Of a stretch of 64,000 nucleotides of DNA, positions 46,574-59,884 are shown piece after piece. Source of the stretch: Larimichthys crocea (taxonomy: Eukaryota; Chordata; Actinopteri; Sciaenidae); assembly GCF_000972845.2 (NCBI RefSeq), contig NC_040016.1:23832633-23896632 (forward strand), in the 5' to 3' direction. Each line of letters opens with the position of its first letter. Position 1 is the first letter of the stretch. Both the position numbers and the translations under genes were made by a program. A model generated the notes under the pieces. The model ran no database searches, had not been told where the DNA came from, and was given only the letters and a program-made list of their open reading frames with translations.

Positions 46574-47079
46574 CATGCTTGCACATGTGTTGCCCTCAGG
46601 GAGACAAGTCCCTGAGCTCCAAGGTTTCAGTGCCGTGCCTGGAGGATGTGTACCTGAGCGATGAAGCTGCAAATCATGGGTACTGAGGATTCCTGCAAAA
46701 TCACTGCAGCTGTTCACATATATTGCTTTGATATTACAGTTCCTTTGATGCAACACCCTCAGGGCTTGGATTGCATTTTGCCTTCAAGACGGCTGAAAAA
46801 TCTCCAACTCGACTTTGAAGCAGAGACAGTGGCCTGGATCAGCATGATCTCTGTCTCCAGGGCAAACACAAGAACATGAAACTGCCAAATGCTACAAGAA
46901 AATAAAAACCTATTAGGTACAGACAGGCTATGAATAAACAGACTTCGGATTCCACTTGGTTGTTGAAAGATGCTCAATTTGGCAGAATTGACTTCATTGT
47001 ATGTCTTTTATTCAAGTAGTTCTGTAAAGGTCACAATGATCCACCAAAAGAGGATGGAATTAGAAACTCCACAGCTCCT
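46572..47079. other. Non-coding stretch, nothing recognised
   Basis: Overlapping frames on both strands, no coding evidence. Confidence 0.5.
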
Positions 47080-47520
47080 TCAAGACATCCTGTGAATGGC
47101 TAATATTTCACTTGATGTAAAAGGTGTTTGAAACAGTGCTTCCTTTGTGTGTACGCAACACTTTTTGTACCTTTTGAATTCAGCAATGGGTCAATTATGC
47201 TGGTGGTTTTTGTCAAGCCATTAGGTGCCAGCGTTTGTCTTTTACAAGGCAGGCCATATGGATTTTATTGATCGTGAGTGGTCTTAACAGAACACTTTAA
47301 GACCCACATAAACATTTACTGTAACAATGTACCCGTTTGGACTCGGGAGCATTCATAATGCAGTGCTGTAAATCTAAATTAGTCTAAGTGTCTCTGTAGA
47401 TATTTCTGCCCATGCGGCTCATCTTGATGTTATTTGTTCTGGATGCAATTCAGCAGCGATGATTACTCCTGATATGTTGTAACTTATTTCTAATGTCTCT
47501 TAACCTATTGTCTACTACCA
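47080..47520. promoter_or_regulatory. Candidate conserved non-coding block
   Basis: A 440-bp stretch of complex sequence without repeats, with GTCAATTATG, CCATTAGG, TTTATTGATCG and TTCATAATGC words typical of homeodomain-rich enhancers. No frame is open. Inference from texture only. Confidence 0.25.
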
Positions 47521-48158
47521 GCAAAGACTGATGGGAATGGAAGTCCGTTCTGCCCGGAAGTAGTTCTAGTTCTCTTGTGTTATGATTTATGATTTCTCCT
47601 AATTAACTAAGTCATCTTGAAATCTTGATCTGCATACATGAAGTCATATTTATGACTAAATTAAATAATTTGAATTTTATTAATTCATAATTATGGATGG
47701 TGTAATGGTGACATGCTTTTCATGATTACAGAAAATATAGATATGACCCACAGTCTCATCTGGAAGCATCTTGTAGCCATGTAGCAATCGTGCTTCCTTC
47801 AAAATGTAAGAATGTATTCATTTAATGTATCAATGAAATTTGAAGAAACACGCTTTTATGTGAAGATTAGAAGAGACTTTTAAGTTTTGTTATTCCCTGC
47901 ATTTTTTATTGTGTCATGTTTTTGGAAGACTGGAAGTCAGAGTCTCTCTTCCAGCTGGCTCAGACTAACAAGCCTTTGACTCTTATCCTTCAGATGAGGC
48001 TGCAAGGTCAAAGGCTTTGTTCCTGCAGGGAGTCTCAGTCTGTGGCTGTGAGGTGCTCTGGACCGTATCCTATTCTACTGTTTCTCTCTTTACCACATGG
48101 GTCTCATCAAGAGCACTCTGTTAAAGCCTGAAGAGGCAATGCTTTTTTTTTTATTGAA

Positions 48159-48161
<3 letters not shown>
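47521..48161. other. Non-coding stretch, nothing recognised
   Basis: No transposon or exon signal. Confidence 0.5.

Positions 48162-48193
<32 letters not shown>
48162..48193. repeat. (TG)n microsatellite
   Basis: About sixteen TG units. Confidence 0.95.
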
Positions 48194-48195
<2 letters not shown>

Positions 48196-50600
48196 CACAC
48201 GCCAGGCACAACATTGCTTTCCTTTCTGCTGAGGACAGAGGCCATTATAATGAGTATAACAAATGTCATACTTTATCTGAAAAGATTTTCTTTGTGCAGT
48301 TTAGATTATCAACAGAATGAAAAATATGTTTGTTAATATGTTAGTCATTAGTCAGAACTTAAGCTCACAATATATTAGCTCTGCATGTTTGTCAGCTTAT
48401 TGTACAGTTCTTTTGCCACCTAGTGGCCCAAAAGTAACATAGAGACCTCAGTTCTTACCATGTGTATTCACAGCATGTTTTGTAGTGATGGGAAGTTCAG
48501 TTCTTTTTTAGGAGTCAGATAATTTGACTCAACTCACTAGAAACACCGATACACACTATAAAAAGCATAGACACTTAAAAAAGGACAGGTATTGACTGTT
48601 GGATGCACAGTTCTCATGTGTCTGTTGAAGGTTGCTCTTTACTAATGTCTTGTGTGATGAAGAGAGAGGCAATCCAAAATAAATGCTACATAAACTGACA
48701 ACAATAAAAGTGTTCACACGTTTTACTGACAGTTTACTGATTTCCATTTGCCATTGTTGCCCCTGATTAAGATTAATGTACACATCATGAAGAGGGCTAA
48801 AAAAAAGCTGAATAATGTCATCTGTGGCTCTGCTTCCAAGAAGTCTCAGAAAATAGCCATAACATTGTCAGATTCTGAAAGAGGTTTGGAGGTTCAAACA
48901 ATAGGGAATAAAGAGTCCAGAAGTTTTGAAGATTTAGCCATGCTAGCTACTCAAAGTCAGGACATCTTTGCCACTGCTGCTTCATTATTGACTCAACTCT
49001 GTCTTTTCCAACTTTAGGAGTCCAATATCAAACTGCCAGAGTGTCCCTTAAGCCTCAGTGAGACTTATTGTACCAGATTTGGGAAAACTAAATTATACTT
49101 TGTGAAATGAAAACCTTTTTCATAAATAACGGCTATGGGAGCTAACAGCACGTGTCTCTAAAGAACAAGTTTGACTACAATGCAAAATAATCTCTTTTGG
49201 GTGTCCTGTGGATGCAGTCAATCCAGCTGAATGTATCGCAACTATTGTGTTTGACTTATTTACTGTAAAATCATTTCAGCCTGGGAAAAAATCAATTCTT
49301 GTCTCTCTTTCATTGAATTCTCTGAAGAAAGCAGTGTGTCGCTCCTTTTTCTCCACGATCGTGTTACATCTCAGAAATTGGTGGTGATCCAAAAGTGTCA
49401 ATTAAGAAACAAAGCAGCTCTGTGAGAAACCTCTCCATCAGTGAATTAAGCTTTCACTTAACTGGAGAATTTTTTATTTTTTTAAAGATCACATCTTGAA
49501 AAACAGCCTGAAGACTGACATCATTGTCTCAGTGGGGAGCGACTAATTGTGGTTGCACTTGAATGTGAGTTAATGTAGAAAAAGATAAAGTAAGCAGCGC
49601 AGAAATTGCTCTCATTGGTCTCCCTAAGAGGCAAATTACTCTGCTTGACCTGAAAAATGGAACTAACGGGCTGTTTTTTGTTACACGCTGTAAACTACAG
49701 AGATATTGATGTGTCAGGGCTTTACAGAGCATGCAGAAAAATCTGCTTTCAGCACAGGAAGTCTCTCTTTGTCTGCTGCACAATAACACTAATTGCTTCT
49801 TGGATAGAATAAACAATAACTGTCAACTTGAAATAAAAGCAACATACTTTTTGTATGAGTTCTGTCTTTCATAGCTTTAGCAGCAGAAATGCAGAGATAA
49901 GACACATTTAAAAACAAAGAAAAAACATTTGTCATAACTTTATATAAAAAAAAACCTTTTAATAGACAGCATGGCTTAATTTCCCTAAGTATACACCACA
50001 CATAACCCTGTAGGCTTAAGGACTAAGGAGGTGAAACTGGGTCCTTAAACAGAACATGATGGATTTCCTTGGTGAACTTTGCCTCTAGCATCTCATTCCA
50101 CGCACGGAGGAAAGGAATCCCGACCCTGAGCTTTTACCCTTGAAATGGGATTCCTGAAATGCTTGGATCCAGTCGCTGGCAGTAAACTTTCTCGCTCTGG
50201 AACAGTGACCTTCTGCTTATTATTGTAGACTAACGAGGAAGACTTGCTTGCAGCTCCTCCCTTAAAACAAGAAAAGGTCACACGTGTCTCAGCAGACACT
50301 GAATGAGAACAATATTATGAGATGCAGCCTTGTGTTTGTTTGTCCTCCCTCAGCCTCTGGGCTTTTTGTGCACTAGGACAAATCACAGAGGCTCTCCACA
50401 CCTTTCTCCCCTCGTGTGCGTTAATGCATCTTTCATAAACCCTTCAGTCTGTTTGTATATGCGCTTATGTGCTTGAGTAAACTGAAGCAGAAAGATACAC
50501 ATGCGTGCCAAGTGACCAAGAAGTGGAAAATGTGCTGCTGGAAGGCAGAGTGTGTGAAAGTTTAATTGACCAATGTGCTGGCAGTTGGGTACGGTCATAA
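48194..50600. other. Non-coding stretch, nothing certain
   Basis: At 48484-48540 a GTGATGGGAAGTTCAGTTCT phrase followed by TTGACTCAACTCACT resembles, from memory, a fish MITE carrying GGGAAGTTCGATTC and GAGTCGACTC motifs, but no ends were found. Nothing else recognised. Confidence 0.4.
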
Positions 50601-50639
50601 ATGCTACGTCGTATAAAATTCACACAAATCGTAAACAAA

Positions 50640-50900
50640 GTCAACCTCATCTGCTTATTTGCTCTCATTATCATTATTAGCCCTGAAAGTTTTTGTTGTT
50701 GTTTGTTTTTTGTTAATTATTGCTGTGAACTGCTGCCCCACTATCCCAGGACTGCCTGTTATAATTACACGTGCCACACCTGGGCTGTAATCCAAACTGC
50801 TCTATGTGGAGTTTTTTACAGCATTAAAAATACAGTAGCACCGCGCTAATCTGACGCCTGCAGGCATGCAGGTTGCTTGGAATAGTGAAATGCTTGGATT
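50640..50900. promoter_or_regulatory. Candidate conserved non-coding block
   Basis: Contains TTAATTAT (50713-50720), ATAATTACACGTG, GCTGTAATCC, GCGCTAATCTG and GGATTATTGTAATGC. This is a dense set of TAAT and bicoid-type TAATCC words in 260 bp. Inference from motif content. Confidence 0.25.
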
Positions 50901-51478
50901 ATTGTAATGCATTCAAATAGTTGGCCCAAGCTTAAGGTGGAGGCACATTTTCAGGCTGCACTCACTGCATTTCTGAAACTGCTTAAAACCTTCCACAGGT
51001 GGAGGCCAATTTCTTCCCAGATCAGCATGCTGGTGGAGCCCTGTGAGAACAGGTATAATATTTTCACTCTGGTATGCTGGAAATTAGAGAAAATAGTAAT
51101 AGGTATAGTACTAATTTTGATGCACTACATGGTTTTAGTGTTGAACGTTGGCGGTTTTGACTGCAGGTAATACATGCCTTAATGCATGACTTCACTCAAC
51201 ATTTATTACTCGTTCTCTTTCAGTGACTGTACTATCACTAGTGCCACTGCTCTCACAAATCCAACACAAAATGGACAGAGATGTAAACACTTACACCCCC
51301 ATTCAACCGACTGACACCCCGACACCAAGTCATACAACCCTAGCAGGAGCAGGGAGTCACTCTGCTGTAACATCGCTCACCCCCACATCTCTTCCCATCT
51401 CTCCCGCTTTTTCTGCTCCATTAGGAGCTGATGGGTTTATAACCTCACAGACGACAGAGTGTGCAGTGATCATCGTGA
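50901..51478. other. Non-coding stretch with weak exon-like features
   Basis: 50999-51052 (54 bp) is flanked by CCTTCCACAG and by a GTATAA donor-like site. The downstream frame 51223-51531 is Thr/Ser/Pro-rich and runs into the TG array. Neither resembles a known protein. Confidence 0.3.
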
Positions 51479-51503
51479 TGTGTGTGTGTGTGTGTGTGTG
51501 TGT
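51479..51503. repeat. (TG)n microsatellite
   Basis: About twelve TG units followed by TCTGCG. Confidence 0.94.
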
Positions 51504-51933
51504 CTGCGTTTGTATATGTCCATCTCTGTGAGAACCAGCAGTTAGAGCAGAGAGTCAAGTGGTACTTTGGAGAGTAATAATTAGGATTATGTGACAGTTA
51601 GGGCAAGAGACGACACGTACATATGGTTAATGTTTTCTAACATTTTCCAGCCCAGGTTGCATGAATGTGAATTTGAGACTCATCTGATGGTGAATTTGTA
51701 AATGTTTTTTTTCTTTCACTGTGCTGTTAATGGTTGTTGTTTTGGGTATGACATATGCTACTTTCAAGGAGCTCTAAATGATTTCCAACATGTTTACTAC
51801 CTTGATCTGATAATAACAAAATATGAATATGTCAGAAATGCTCAGGACTTTGAAGTTGGGAAACTCAGGACTGGGTTTAAATAAACAGAATCTTTAAGTC
51901 TCCACTAGTCCTCACAAGCAGAGAAATGCATTA
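51504..51933. other. Non-coding stretch, nothing recognised
   Basis: No signal seen. Confidence 0.5.
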
Positions 51934-51991
51934 GTGTGTGTGTGTGTGTGTGTGTGTGAGTCTGTGTGTGTGTGTGTGTGTGCGTGCGTGC
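51934..51991. repeat. Interrupted (GT)n microsatellite
   Basis: Two GT arrays separated by GAGTCT, ending in GCGTGCGTGC. Confidence 0.94.
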
Positions 51992-54900
51992 ATTCTATAG
52001 ATCCGTACCAGCATCTCTTTATTGACTCTATTACGGTTAGTAGGTCTGCACAGTGATGCAGTGAGGGATCCCATTACACGACTACACCCTTTTCTAATGC
52101 CATCTTTTCTATTGGACACACAGTGTGGGCTGCATTATATCACACATGGGCCGCTGTGTTGGTTCAAAAGATTTTTGAATTCTGAACGTCATACTGTAGC
52201 TACATATTGGAAAGAGTAATGTGTTTGATATTCTGTCAAGCCTCTGTGAGGTGTTTGTGTGTTTACTATGACAGCTTGCACTGCATGCTGAGCCACCTCG
52301 ACTGCACTGAATTATTCACTGAAAGTCACTGATGTTTAATGTGGCCATGCTGCCTTGCAGGATTCACTAAATAAAGAAGAAGAAGAAAAAACAAAGTTCG
52401 GCTATCAATAAATGAGGTGGCTGTGAGTTGGGTAGTTTGGAGGATAGAGGCCCTATGATAAAGTATGCAATATGTATGCAGTGTAGCAGTCTAAATGGTG
52501 TGGCAGTAGGAGCAGTGGTAGTTCATACAGTATCTGGCAATAAACGCAGCAGTTTAACCATGTGAGGCTGTGACAGGGTGACAGGTAACATGTTGATGGT
52601 GTAGGGGGGTTTCTGTGCGTGAGCTGATGGAGTTCTAGAACAGAACAGGCTGCGAGTGTCGGTGCATGCTGAAAGATGATGAGGATAAATGGTGTACATA
52701 TACAGTCTGCAATATTTAACAAGGAGGACAGGGCTGGTTTATAGGTGACCTCGGGAAAAGAGAACAAAAAAAGGAACATACTTGTTTATTGATTTTGTAT
52801 GGATATGAATTTCCACATAACAGATCATCCAGCTAGGAGGGCAACAAGAACAAATCAAGGGATTCTTTTGCTGCTTAGAAACGTTTCTTTGGAGTAAACA
52901 AGATGAAAATGAACAACTGGTTTAGTAATAACTGAGGGAGGATGTAAACAGATTTGATTGAATAATGTGTGAGACGTGTACATTCACACAGTAGCAGTGT
53001 TAGTGACAACAGTAGTTAAAGCAGTAGCAGCTGATGATTGAACTAGCGCTGGTAAGTAATATCATTTATTGGCTTTCATGATACGATTATCTTACATCAT
53101 CATAACACACATTCTGTTGTCTGATTTTATGATTCAGAGCGAGCTGTCATTTAATACCTGGTGACATATTGCTGATATATGAAATGAAGGCTTTGGTCTC
53201 ATGATTCAGATGTACACAGGTCATTGATCTGAGCTGCATTTCAATTTGATGTTTTAATCTACACATACATGAAATACAAAATATGAATAATGAAATAATA
53301 ATTCCAACCATTCCCCTATGTTTGTTTTAGTTGTGACAGTAATAGCAGTGTTAATAGGAGTGGTGTTCAGTCAAAGTTATCACTACTTAGTAAAATAAGT
53401 TTAACTACTAAAATTACAACAAATATATCTATCAGTATTAACTGCCTACATACACTGGTAAGTGGTTTAGTAAATAACAGACTGAAATAAAAGACACTAA
53501 TCGTGGTGATATGATCCCACATACAGTATATTCGTCATATGACACTGTATCACTGATTGAAAAATGGTGCAGGTTGTCCATCCTTTTTCCAGGCAATCTC
53601 CCGGCACCAGGTTGTGCCACTGCAGTCTCCCACCCTGCCATCCTGGCTAGATAAGCTGACTGGCTGGATGAGGATTGCCTTGATATCCTTCCCAGCCCCC
53701 AAAAAGTAGCGGTTTGTGTATCACAGATGATGGGTTGTCACAGCTGAGTGTGAGAGATAGTGCTGCTTGACAACATTGCTTCCAGAGCATAAATTGAGTT
53801 GGTATCTCTGTCCTGTGACACTCTGATGCTGTGTGATGGGAGTTTTTTCCAGGGGCGACTGCATTTGCAATCTGATGCAAGACAACTTCTGTTTATGATC
53901 GTGTTTTTTACTCAGTGGATGCATTAAAGGCAGCGGCCACGCAGAAATATTTGACTTGTTAGAGTGTGATATAATGTCTGTTTTTGTCAGAGAAAATAGC
54001 TTTCTATCAACACCTGAATACTGTTCAAGTTTTATCACATTTCCATCCTCTGATATTATAGCAGGCTGCTACTTTAGCTGAATGATTTTCATGTCCTCTA
54101 AACATCAGCCTCCAACAGTCACGTCAAGTCTCACACTTACTGCTATCACCTCATTTTTTACTCTCTTTCACAAGATTCAACCCAGAGCCCAACACCTGGG
54201 CGTCTGTTTGATCAGAGCAGAGATAGTCAGCAGAAACAACGATGGGGTGTACGCTTTTTGAAGCCTTTTGTCGATGGGCAGAAAACGTAAGATCTCCCTG
54301 AAGTTGGACAATCAAAGGGCCTGACGAAGTGAAGTGGATTCATTGGGACAGGGCAGATAGACAGGAAGCCTGAATCTCTGATCACACAATCCTGTCTCTT
54401 TAGCCACTTTGACTATGAGCAAAGCATTTTGTCATTTTGGATTTCCCATCAAAATTTAAGAAAAAAAAAACAGAAACACTGTAGAACGGATTTAAATGAT
54501 GTGAGGCTGTGAGGACAGGGGGGTTGCTGATGTGGAGCTCTCTGTCTGTGTTGAGGAGAGGACGTTTGGTCTTGAATGACCCTAAAGTAGGCTCTTGAAA
54601 CTATATTGTGTAAGCAAGTGGAAGTAGAAGCTCCAATCAGGCTTGTTCACTGCTTATGTGAGCAGAGTGCATTAAAGTACATGTGGGCCAAGTCATTGGT
54701 AAGCTCCATTTAAAGTCTTTCTGCCACGTTGTCTTGTAAACATATCCAATTTTCTTGTTATATAAATGCTCTTTATGTTCAGATCTTCAGCAGCGTTCTG
54801 GGATAGATGCATGCATCACGTGCAGAGCCTTACTATTGCTCTGTCCTACCTGTCATTTCTAACTAAAACACTGCTGGCCTGAAGAATCTGAATAGTTCAC

Positions 54901-55181
54901 TTGCTACTTTGTGCCTGTAACATACATCAAACACAAATGTGATGAAATGGCTGCTCGTCTGGAGCATTAAAACATTCCAACACAAACAGGATAATGACAT
55001 ACAGGATCTTGACGTAACAATGCCGACCTGCAATGTCATACGTCACAACAATAAGCTCAGTTCATACGTCTTTGTTGTTTGTTGCTTAAGAGACAGCTGT
55101 GAAAAGGTCAGGAACAATTAAAGTCAATGTGAAAGATAAAAACAAAAAAACAGCCATAAAAATAACACAAAGAGAAGAACG
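51992..55181. other. Non-coding stretch, nothing recognised
   Basis: Includes short AAGAAG (52374-52388) and A-runs (54462-54471). Open frames up to 108 codons (52453-52779, minus strand) show no domain or splice context. Confidence 0.5.
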
Positions 55182-55209
55182 GACACACACACACACACAC
55201 ACACACACA
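55182..55209. repeat. (CA)n microsatellite
   Basis: About fourteen CA units. Confidence 0.94.
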
Positions 55210-57299
55210 TTAACTTTCTATGAAATCATCAGAAAATTAAGGAAGCCAGAGATCTGAGCATCATCTCCCAAAATCATCTAAATAAATTTGCATGCTGTGT
55301 ATTATCATATATTTTAAAAAGCTTTTTAATGCATTTAATTAATGTTCTGTGCTTTATGTTGAGCAGAGCAAGTTCTTTTTCTTCTGTGGTGTTATTCCGA
55401 TAAATGTGTGGCCTGTGTTATTCAAATGCGCTAACTGTCACCACAGATGTCACCAAATCAAGCAGGGCTGAAGTTTGAAGGACTCTAATCTAAACAGCTG
55501 AGATGTGGAGGCATGGCTAGTGCACTAAAAACTGACCTGTCGTACTTCAAGTAGTTCTGCTGTGCAGTCAGGGATTATTACACACATTAGAGGTGCACTC
55601 ACTTTCAACTTCACCTCTAAATAAAGTGGTTTAGCTGATCTGGGTAAACTGTTGCTTTAGTTCTTTCTTATCGCCTCACAGTGTGTAATTCTTTTCCTGC
55701 ATGAGCAATTACTTTATTGAGAACAATGTCACATCAGGTCGACATGATTGCCAAAAATGTAAGAAAATAAAACCTAAATGACTTCTAACCAGAATTTGCC
55801 TTTAATAATACTTGCAGCAGACACCTGACCAGACTGAAATCCAATCTTGATTGGTCATTTCCAAACTGTTGTGGGAAAAGTGAGGTCATCAGATGGAGTC
55901 AGGCTATACAAGGCCAATATTTTCTATTATCATCCTCTTGCCCTCTGCAGTGTTGCACCACACTACACAATATAAACCCAGTGAGACCTAGCCGTGCTTC
56001 ATATCCCCTTTGTGTGCTAAAGTGAATAAGAGCATCTGGGGACACAGTTTAAGTGTTGCTGTTTGTGAGTTTGTGAGAGCAGGTTGTGATAATTGAGATG
56101 GTACAGTAGGCCTACTCTTCTACTCCGAATGGATTGAAAACAAACCTGAAGAATGTGTGCGTACACGGTTATTATTAGGATGCGGCGAGGTTCAGCTGCC
56201 AGGTGCCTTTCCAGTCTCTCCATTTGAGTCAGTAATTGTGGTGGATTTCAAAAATGATTCATAACAAAACAGCCACGCCGCAGCCTTTGCAAGACAGAAA
56301 TTGCATTCTTTCATCTCGCTGTATCAATGTGAATTGAATTTATTTGTTCAGCCCCTATTGAGTCTGTTTCTCTCTCGCTCACTCTCTCACTCAGTCACAC
56401 CTCACACACAAGTATGCTTCTGTTATATTTCTGAGGACCTTCCACTGACTTCCACAGAAAGGACCAGTCCAGCACTTTCTGTCAGTCAAATGAGATCAGT
56501 ATCATCTCTGTGTCCACTACAGAGCAGCACATTTCTTTCCATGTGTGATCTTCTCCGTTTCCAGAGAGCCCAGTATGACACTGTACATACTGTACTATGT
56601 CTAAACATCTGTATGTGAATGGAGAGAGGAGCATGTCAGTGTAGGAGCCATGCTGATGAGACATTCTGTGATTTCCCATCATTCTTTGGCTGATTTAAAG
56701 TGGTGGTACAATGTTGCCAATTTGGCTCATTGGCTGAAAAAAAAAAAAAATGTGGCTGTGCAGCAGGCCACACAACGCAGAAGTAAACACGGAAGCTGGA
56801 AAACATTCTTGGCTATTGCAGTCAGTAATTTCTATTATCCGCTTATTTCTTTTGGTTTTCTTCTTATTTTGGAGGTTTTCATGCCTTTATTACTTGTGAC
56901 CGCTGAAGACAGGAAATTGGGGAGAGAGAGGAACTAGACCTAGACAGCTGCAGCAAGGACTCATCCTTAGTGTTAGTACACTGTTTGTGCACTGACACCA
57001 CAGTTTCCCTGCTGCTTCCGGTCTGGACCTGCTCATGTACTAAACGTGCAGAGAAAATGGAATGCCATTGGTTAAAGCTTTGAAACCAGCTGCTCGTAGA
57101 AGAGAATGCTACCACCGTGAAGGTCTGAAACTGAGTAGATCTCACAAGGATACAAGTAGATGAGCAGTCTCTTCCTCTCGCTTTCTTTCTGTCTCCCAAA
57201 CGGCTCTGTTGCTCCTCATTTCTTGGAACTTTTGCCTCCCTTTTGTCTTCGCACAACCCTCTGGTACATGAAAGAGAAATGAACACAACCTCCCCCACC
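55210..57299. other. Non-coding stretch, nothing recognised
   Basis: An A-run lies at 56738-56751. The 211-codon minus-strand frame 56879-57514 runs through CT/GA-rich low-complexity sequence (Glu- and Ser-rich translation) and has no domain. Confidence 0.5.
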
Positions 57300-57323
57300 T
57301 TCTCCTCCTCCTCCTCCTCCTCG
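57300..57323. repeat. (CTC)n trinucleotide repeat
   Basis: About seven CTC units followed by CGC, inside a broader CT-rich region; GA-rich sequence follows to about 57470. Confidence 0.9.
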
Positions 57324-57562
57324 CCCTCACTCTTTTTTCTTCTTCTGGGACTAAAAGAGAGAAGGAGAGAGAGACAGACAGAGAGAGTAAGAAACATGTA
57401 GTAAGGAAGGGGTGTTTGGTGTATAGACAGACAGAGAGAGAGAGAGAAGCTGGGGCATAGAAGGCAGGAGAAATAGCCAGGGGCTCTCTTCCCTCTCTTA
57501 TTCTCTCTCCTCACATGCTGAGCAGAAGCAGTGCTGGATGCTAATTACTTATTAGATTGCAG

Positions 57563-57563
<1 letters not shown>

Positions 57564-57605
<42 letters not shown>
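57564..57605. repeat. (GT)n microsatellite
   Basis: About twenty-one uninterrupted GT units. Confidence 0.96.
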
Positions 57606-57606
<1 letters not shown>

Positions 57607-59884
57607 ATGGGTAGCAGGGCTAATTAGGTTAGCACCCTGCTAAAATGAAATGTCTTAATGCTGATGCTACTTACGGTATCTCCAACCCAACAACCCCCCC
57701 TCTCCTTCCTGTGAGTCCAGTAGCGCTCCATCCAGCCTAAGTGATGGGTAGTAGCTGAAGGACAGAGCAGGGCCAACTGGAAAATGCAGCTGACATCCAG
57801 GACAGACAGACATGGGGAGGGATAAGCCAGCCTCAGACGGCCCTAATTATCCCACTGACCTTTCCAGGAGACGTGGAGCAGGAGGAGAGACGGAGGAATG
57901 TAAGCAGCTCTCCATGTGACTCGGATAGCATGCAGGGCTCACTGCTGAAGTGTCAAATACCAAACAGCTTCAATGACACCGTCCTCAGAAGAAATCCGAC
58001 TGCACTGGTTGTTTGTTTGAACAAGACAAATACACAATGTTTACATGCCTGACACAGACCTGTGTGTCAGGTGTGAAGGAAACAAAGCGCCTCACACTAA
58101 CCAACTGTCAGTGTTGGCTTCTTCATGAAAGCCATCGTTCCCTGACACTGTGGACACAGATCCAAAAACAACATGTCATCAGGTCAAACACTACAGATCC
58201 CTTTAAGATGAATCACATCAGCCTCAGCTGGACTTTGTGTGCCGTGCTAGTAGGCAATCCAGATTTTGTGAATTCACATAAATGCTTTTTGTATATAATG
58301 GGTTCCATCATATTTTGAGACAGATCAAATTCACATCTCAAACCATAAACCAGAAGGAGTTTTTTTCTGCCTGCAGTACTACTGCTATCTGTGATATTCT
58401 ATAACATGAGACTGTGGGAACAGTGCAGACAGGTTGTAAATCCTGTCCCAGATTAGTCATGCACACACAGTTCTCCAGTTCAATGGGTAATTATTATGCA
58501 CTTTTCAAATTGCCTCAACAATTACTTCATCATAACTAAAACATTAACAAACACATGAAGCTGTACTAACAACAAAGACAAATAGCTAAATGACTTTTTG
58601 GTCGTCAAATTCCTGTAAAAACCTGTAAAGATCTCTAACTGTGTTTCTTTAAAAGAGCCCATTTAAGTATGTTTCATAAAAAAATGTGAAAGAAGATTTG
58701 TGCATGCTGCTCTCACTATAAAGAAGTTTATATTAGACCAATAAATCAGTCTAATAATTCAATCTCCTGAATTGATCTTTTTTTATATATATAAATCCAC
58801 TGCTTGGGATTGTTCAATGTGGCCAACGGGCAGTGTGATGCAGTGATCTATAATATTGTTAAAGTTCTATTTGCCAAGTCCACAGAAAAATGTAATCAGA
58901 TTTTTATGAAATGAAATTAGATTTGAATTTTCATACGTTTATCCAAACACTGGAAACACAGAGCAAAGTATTGACATTGAAGATGAGCTGATGGGCAATC
59001 AAACATTTTAGCCAAAGACCATCATCCATCATATAGATGTGTTACTTTGTCAAGGCCAAAGGAACGTGAAACAAAAGAATGAGGTATGACTACAGGACCG
59101 AACGACACAGAAAGGTAAAGAGAAAAATGGTAAACAAAGAGACAGAATTTAATTACATCAGAGCAAAAATAGACAGCAGAGTGAATGTAAAACAGAGGGA
59201 CCCGAAACACGGAAAATAAAATTGCTTTGAAAAGGTCAAATGTGTTTTTCTCAGCATAACAGTTCATAACACTGTTACTGCTGCTCTTCATATCCATCTT
59301 CTTTTCCAAACTGCCAGACTCAGAAAAAATGTTGTTCTAAGAACATTTATATGCTAAGTCATTAAATGACTAAAGTGTAATAATTAATGCAATCAGTGTT
59401 TTTCATGCACAAATTCAACATGTGCATCAAATCAGGTAGACTGAATCATCGTCAGGTGTGATGGTGATCACTGCCATTTTTTCTGGGTTTGGCTGTTGCA
59501 GGAGCACCCACACACTGAGTTACGTAAAGCTCCTTCATGCATACATTTACACACACTTCAAGAATGATTGCTTGTTTTCATCATGCACCACTGATCCATT
59601 GTTTTCAAAAAGGCTCTTTGTGGTTTTCTCAAGAATACTTAACCAGGGTGGGTGTTGAACCTGAGATCTCTGCTTGAGAGACCTCTTCAACTCCAACTGA
59701 CTGAATAATCTGCCTATCTTCATCTCTTATTATCTGAGCCTAAGTATCCGAGCGAGATGCTCATCGTGGCGTACATGCAACAATTCTTTGGCCAGCCTTA
59801 TGCTAATTACACACAGCACATGTGGAGGCGACCTCACTAAAGAGAAGCTCAAGTGGAAGAAAGGCTTAGCAGATTGAAGTGAAG
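57606..59884. other. Non-coding stretch, nothing recognised
   Basis: 57610-57680 (GCAGGGCTAATTAGGTTAGC) has homeodomain-like words but is too short to call. Nothing else seen. Confidence 0.5.

Noticed and set aside
51223..51531. Thr/Ser/Pro-rich frame after a CTCTTTCAG acceptor-like site
   Set aside because: No donor follows, the frame runs into a TG array, and the peptide is not recognisable.
56879..57514. 211-codon minus-strand frame
   Set aside because: It runs through CT/GA-rich low-complexity DNA; no domain, no splice context.
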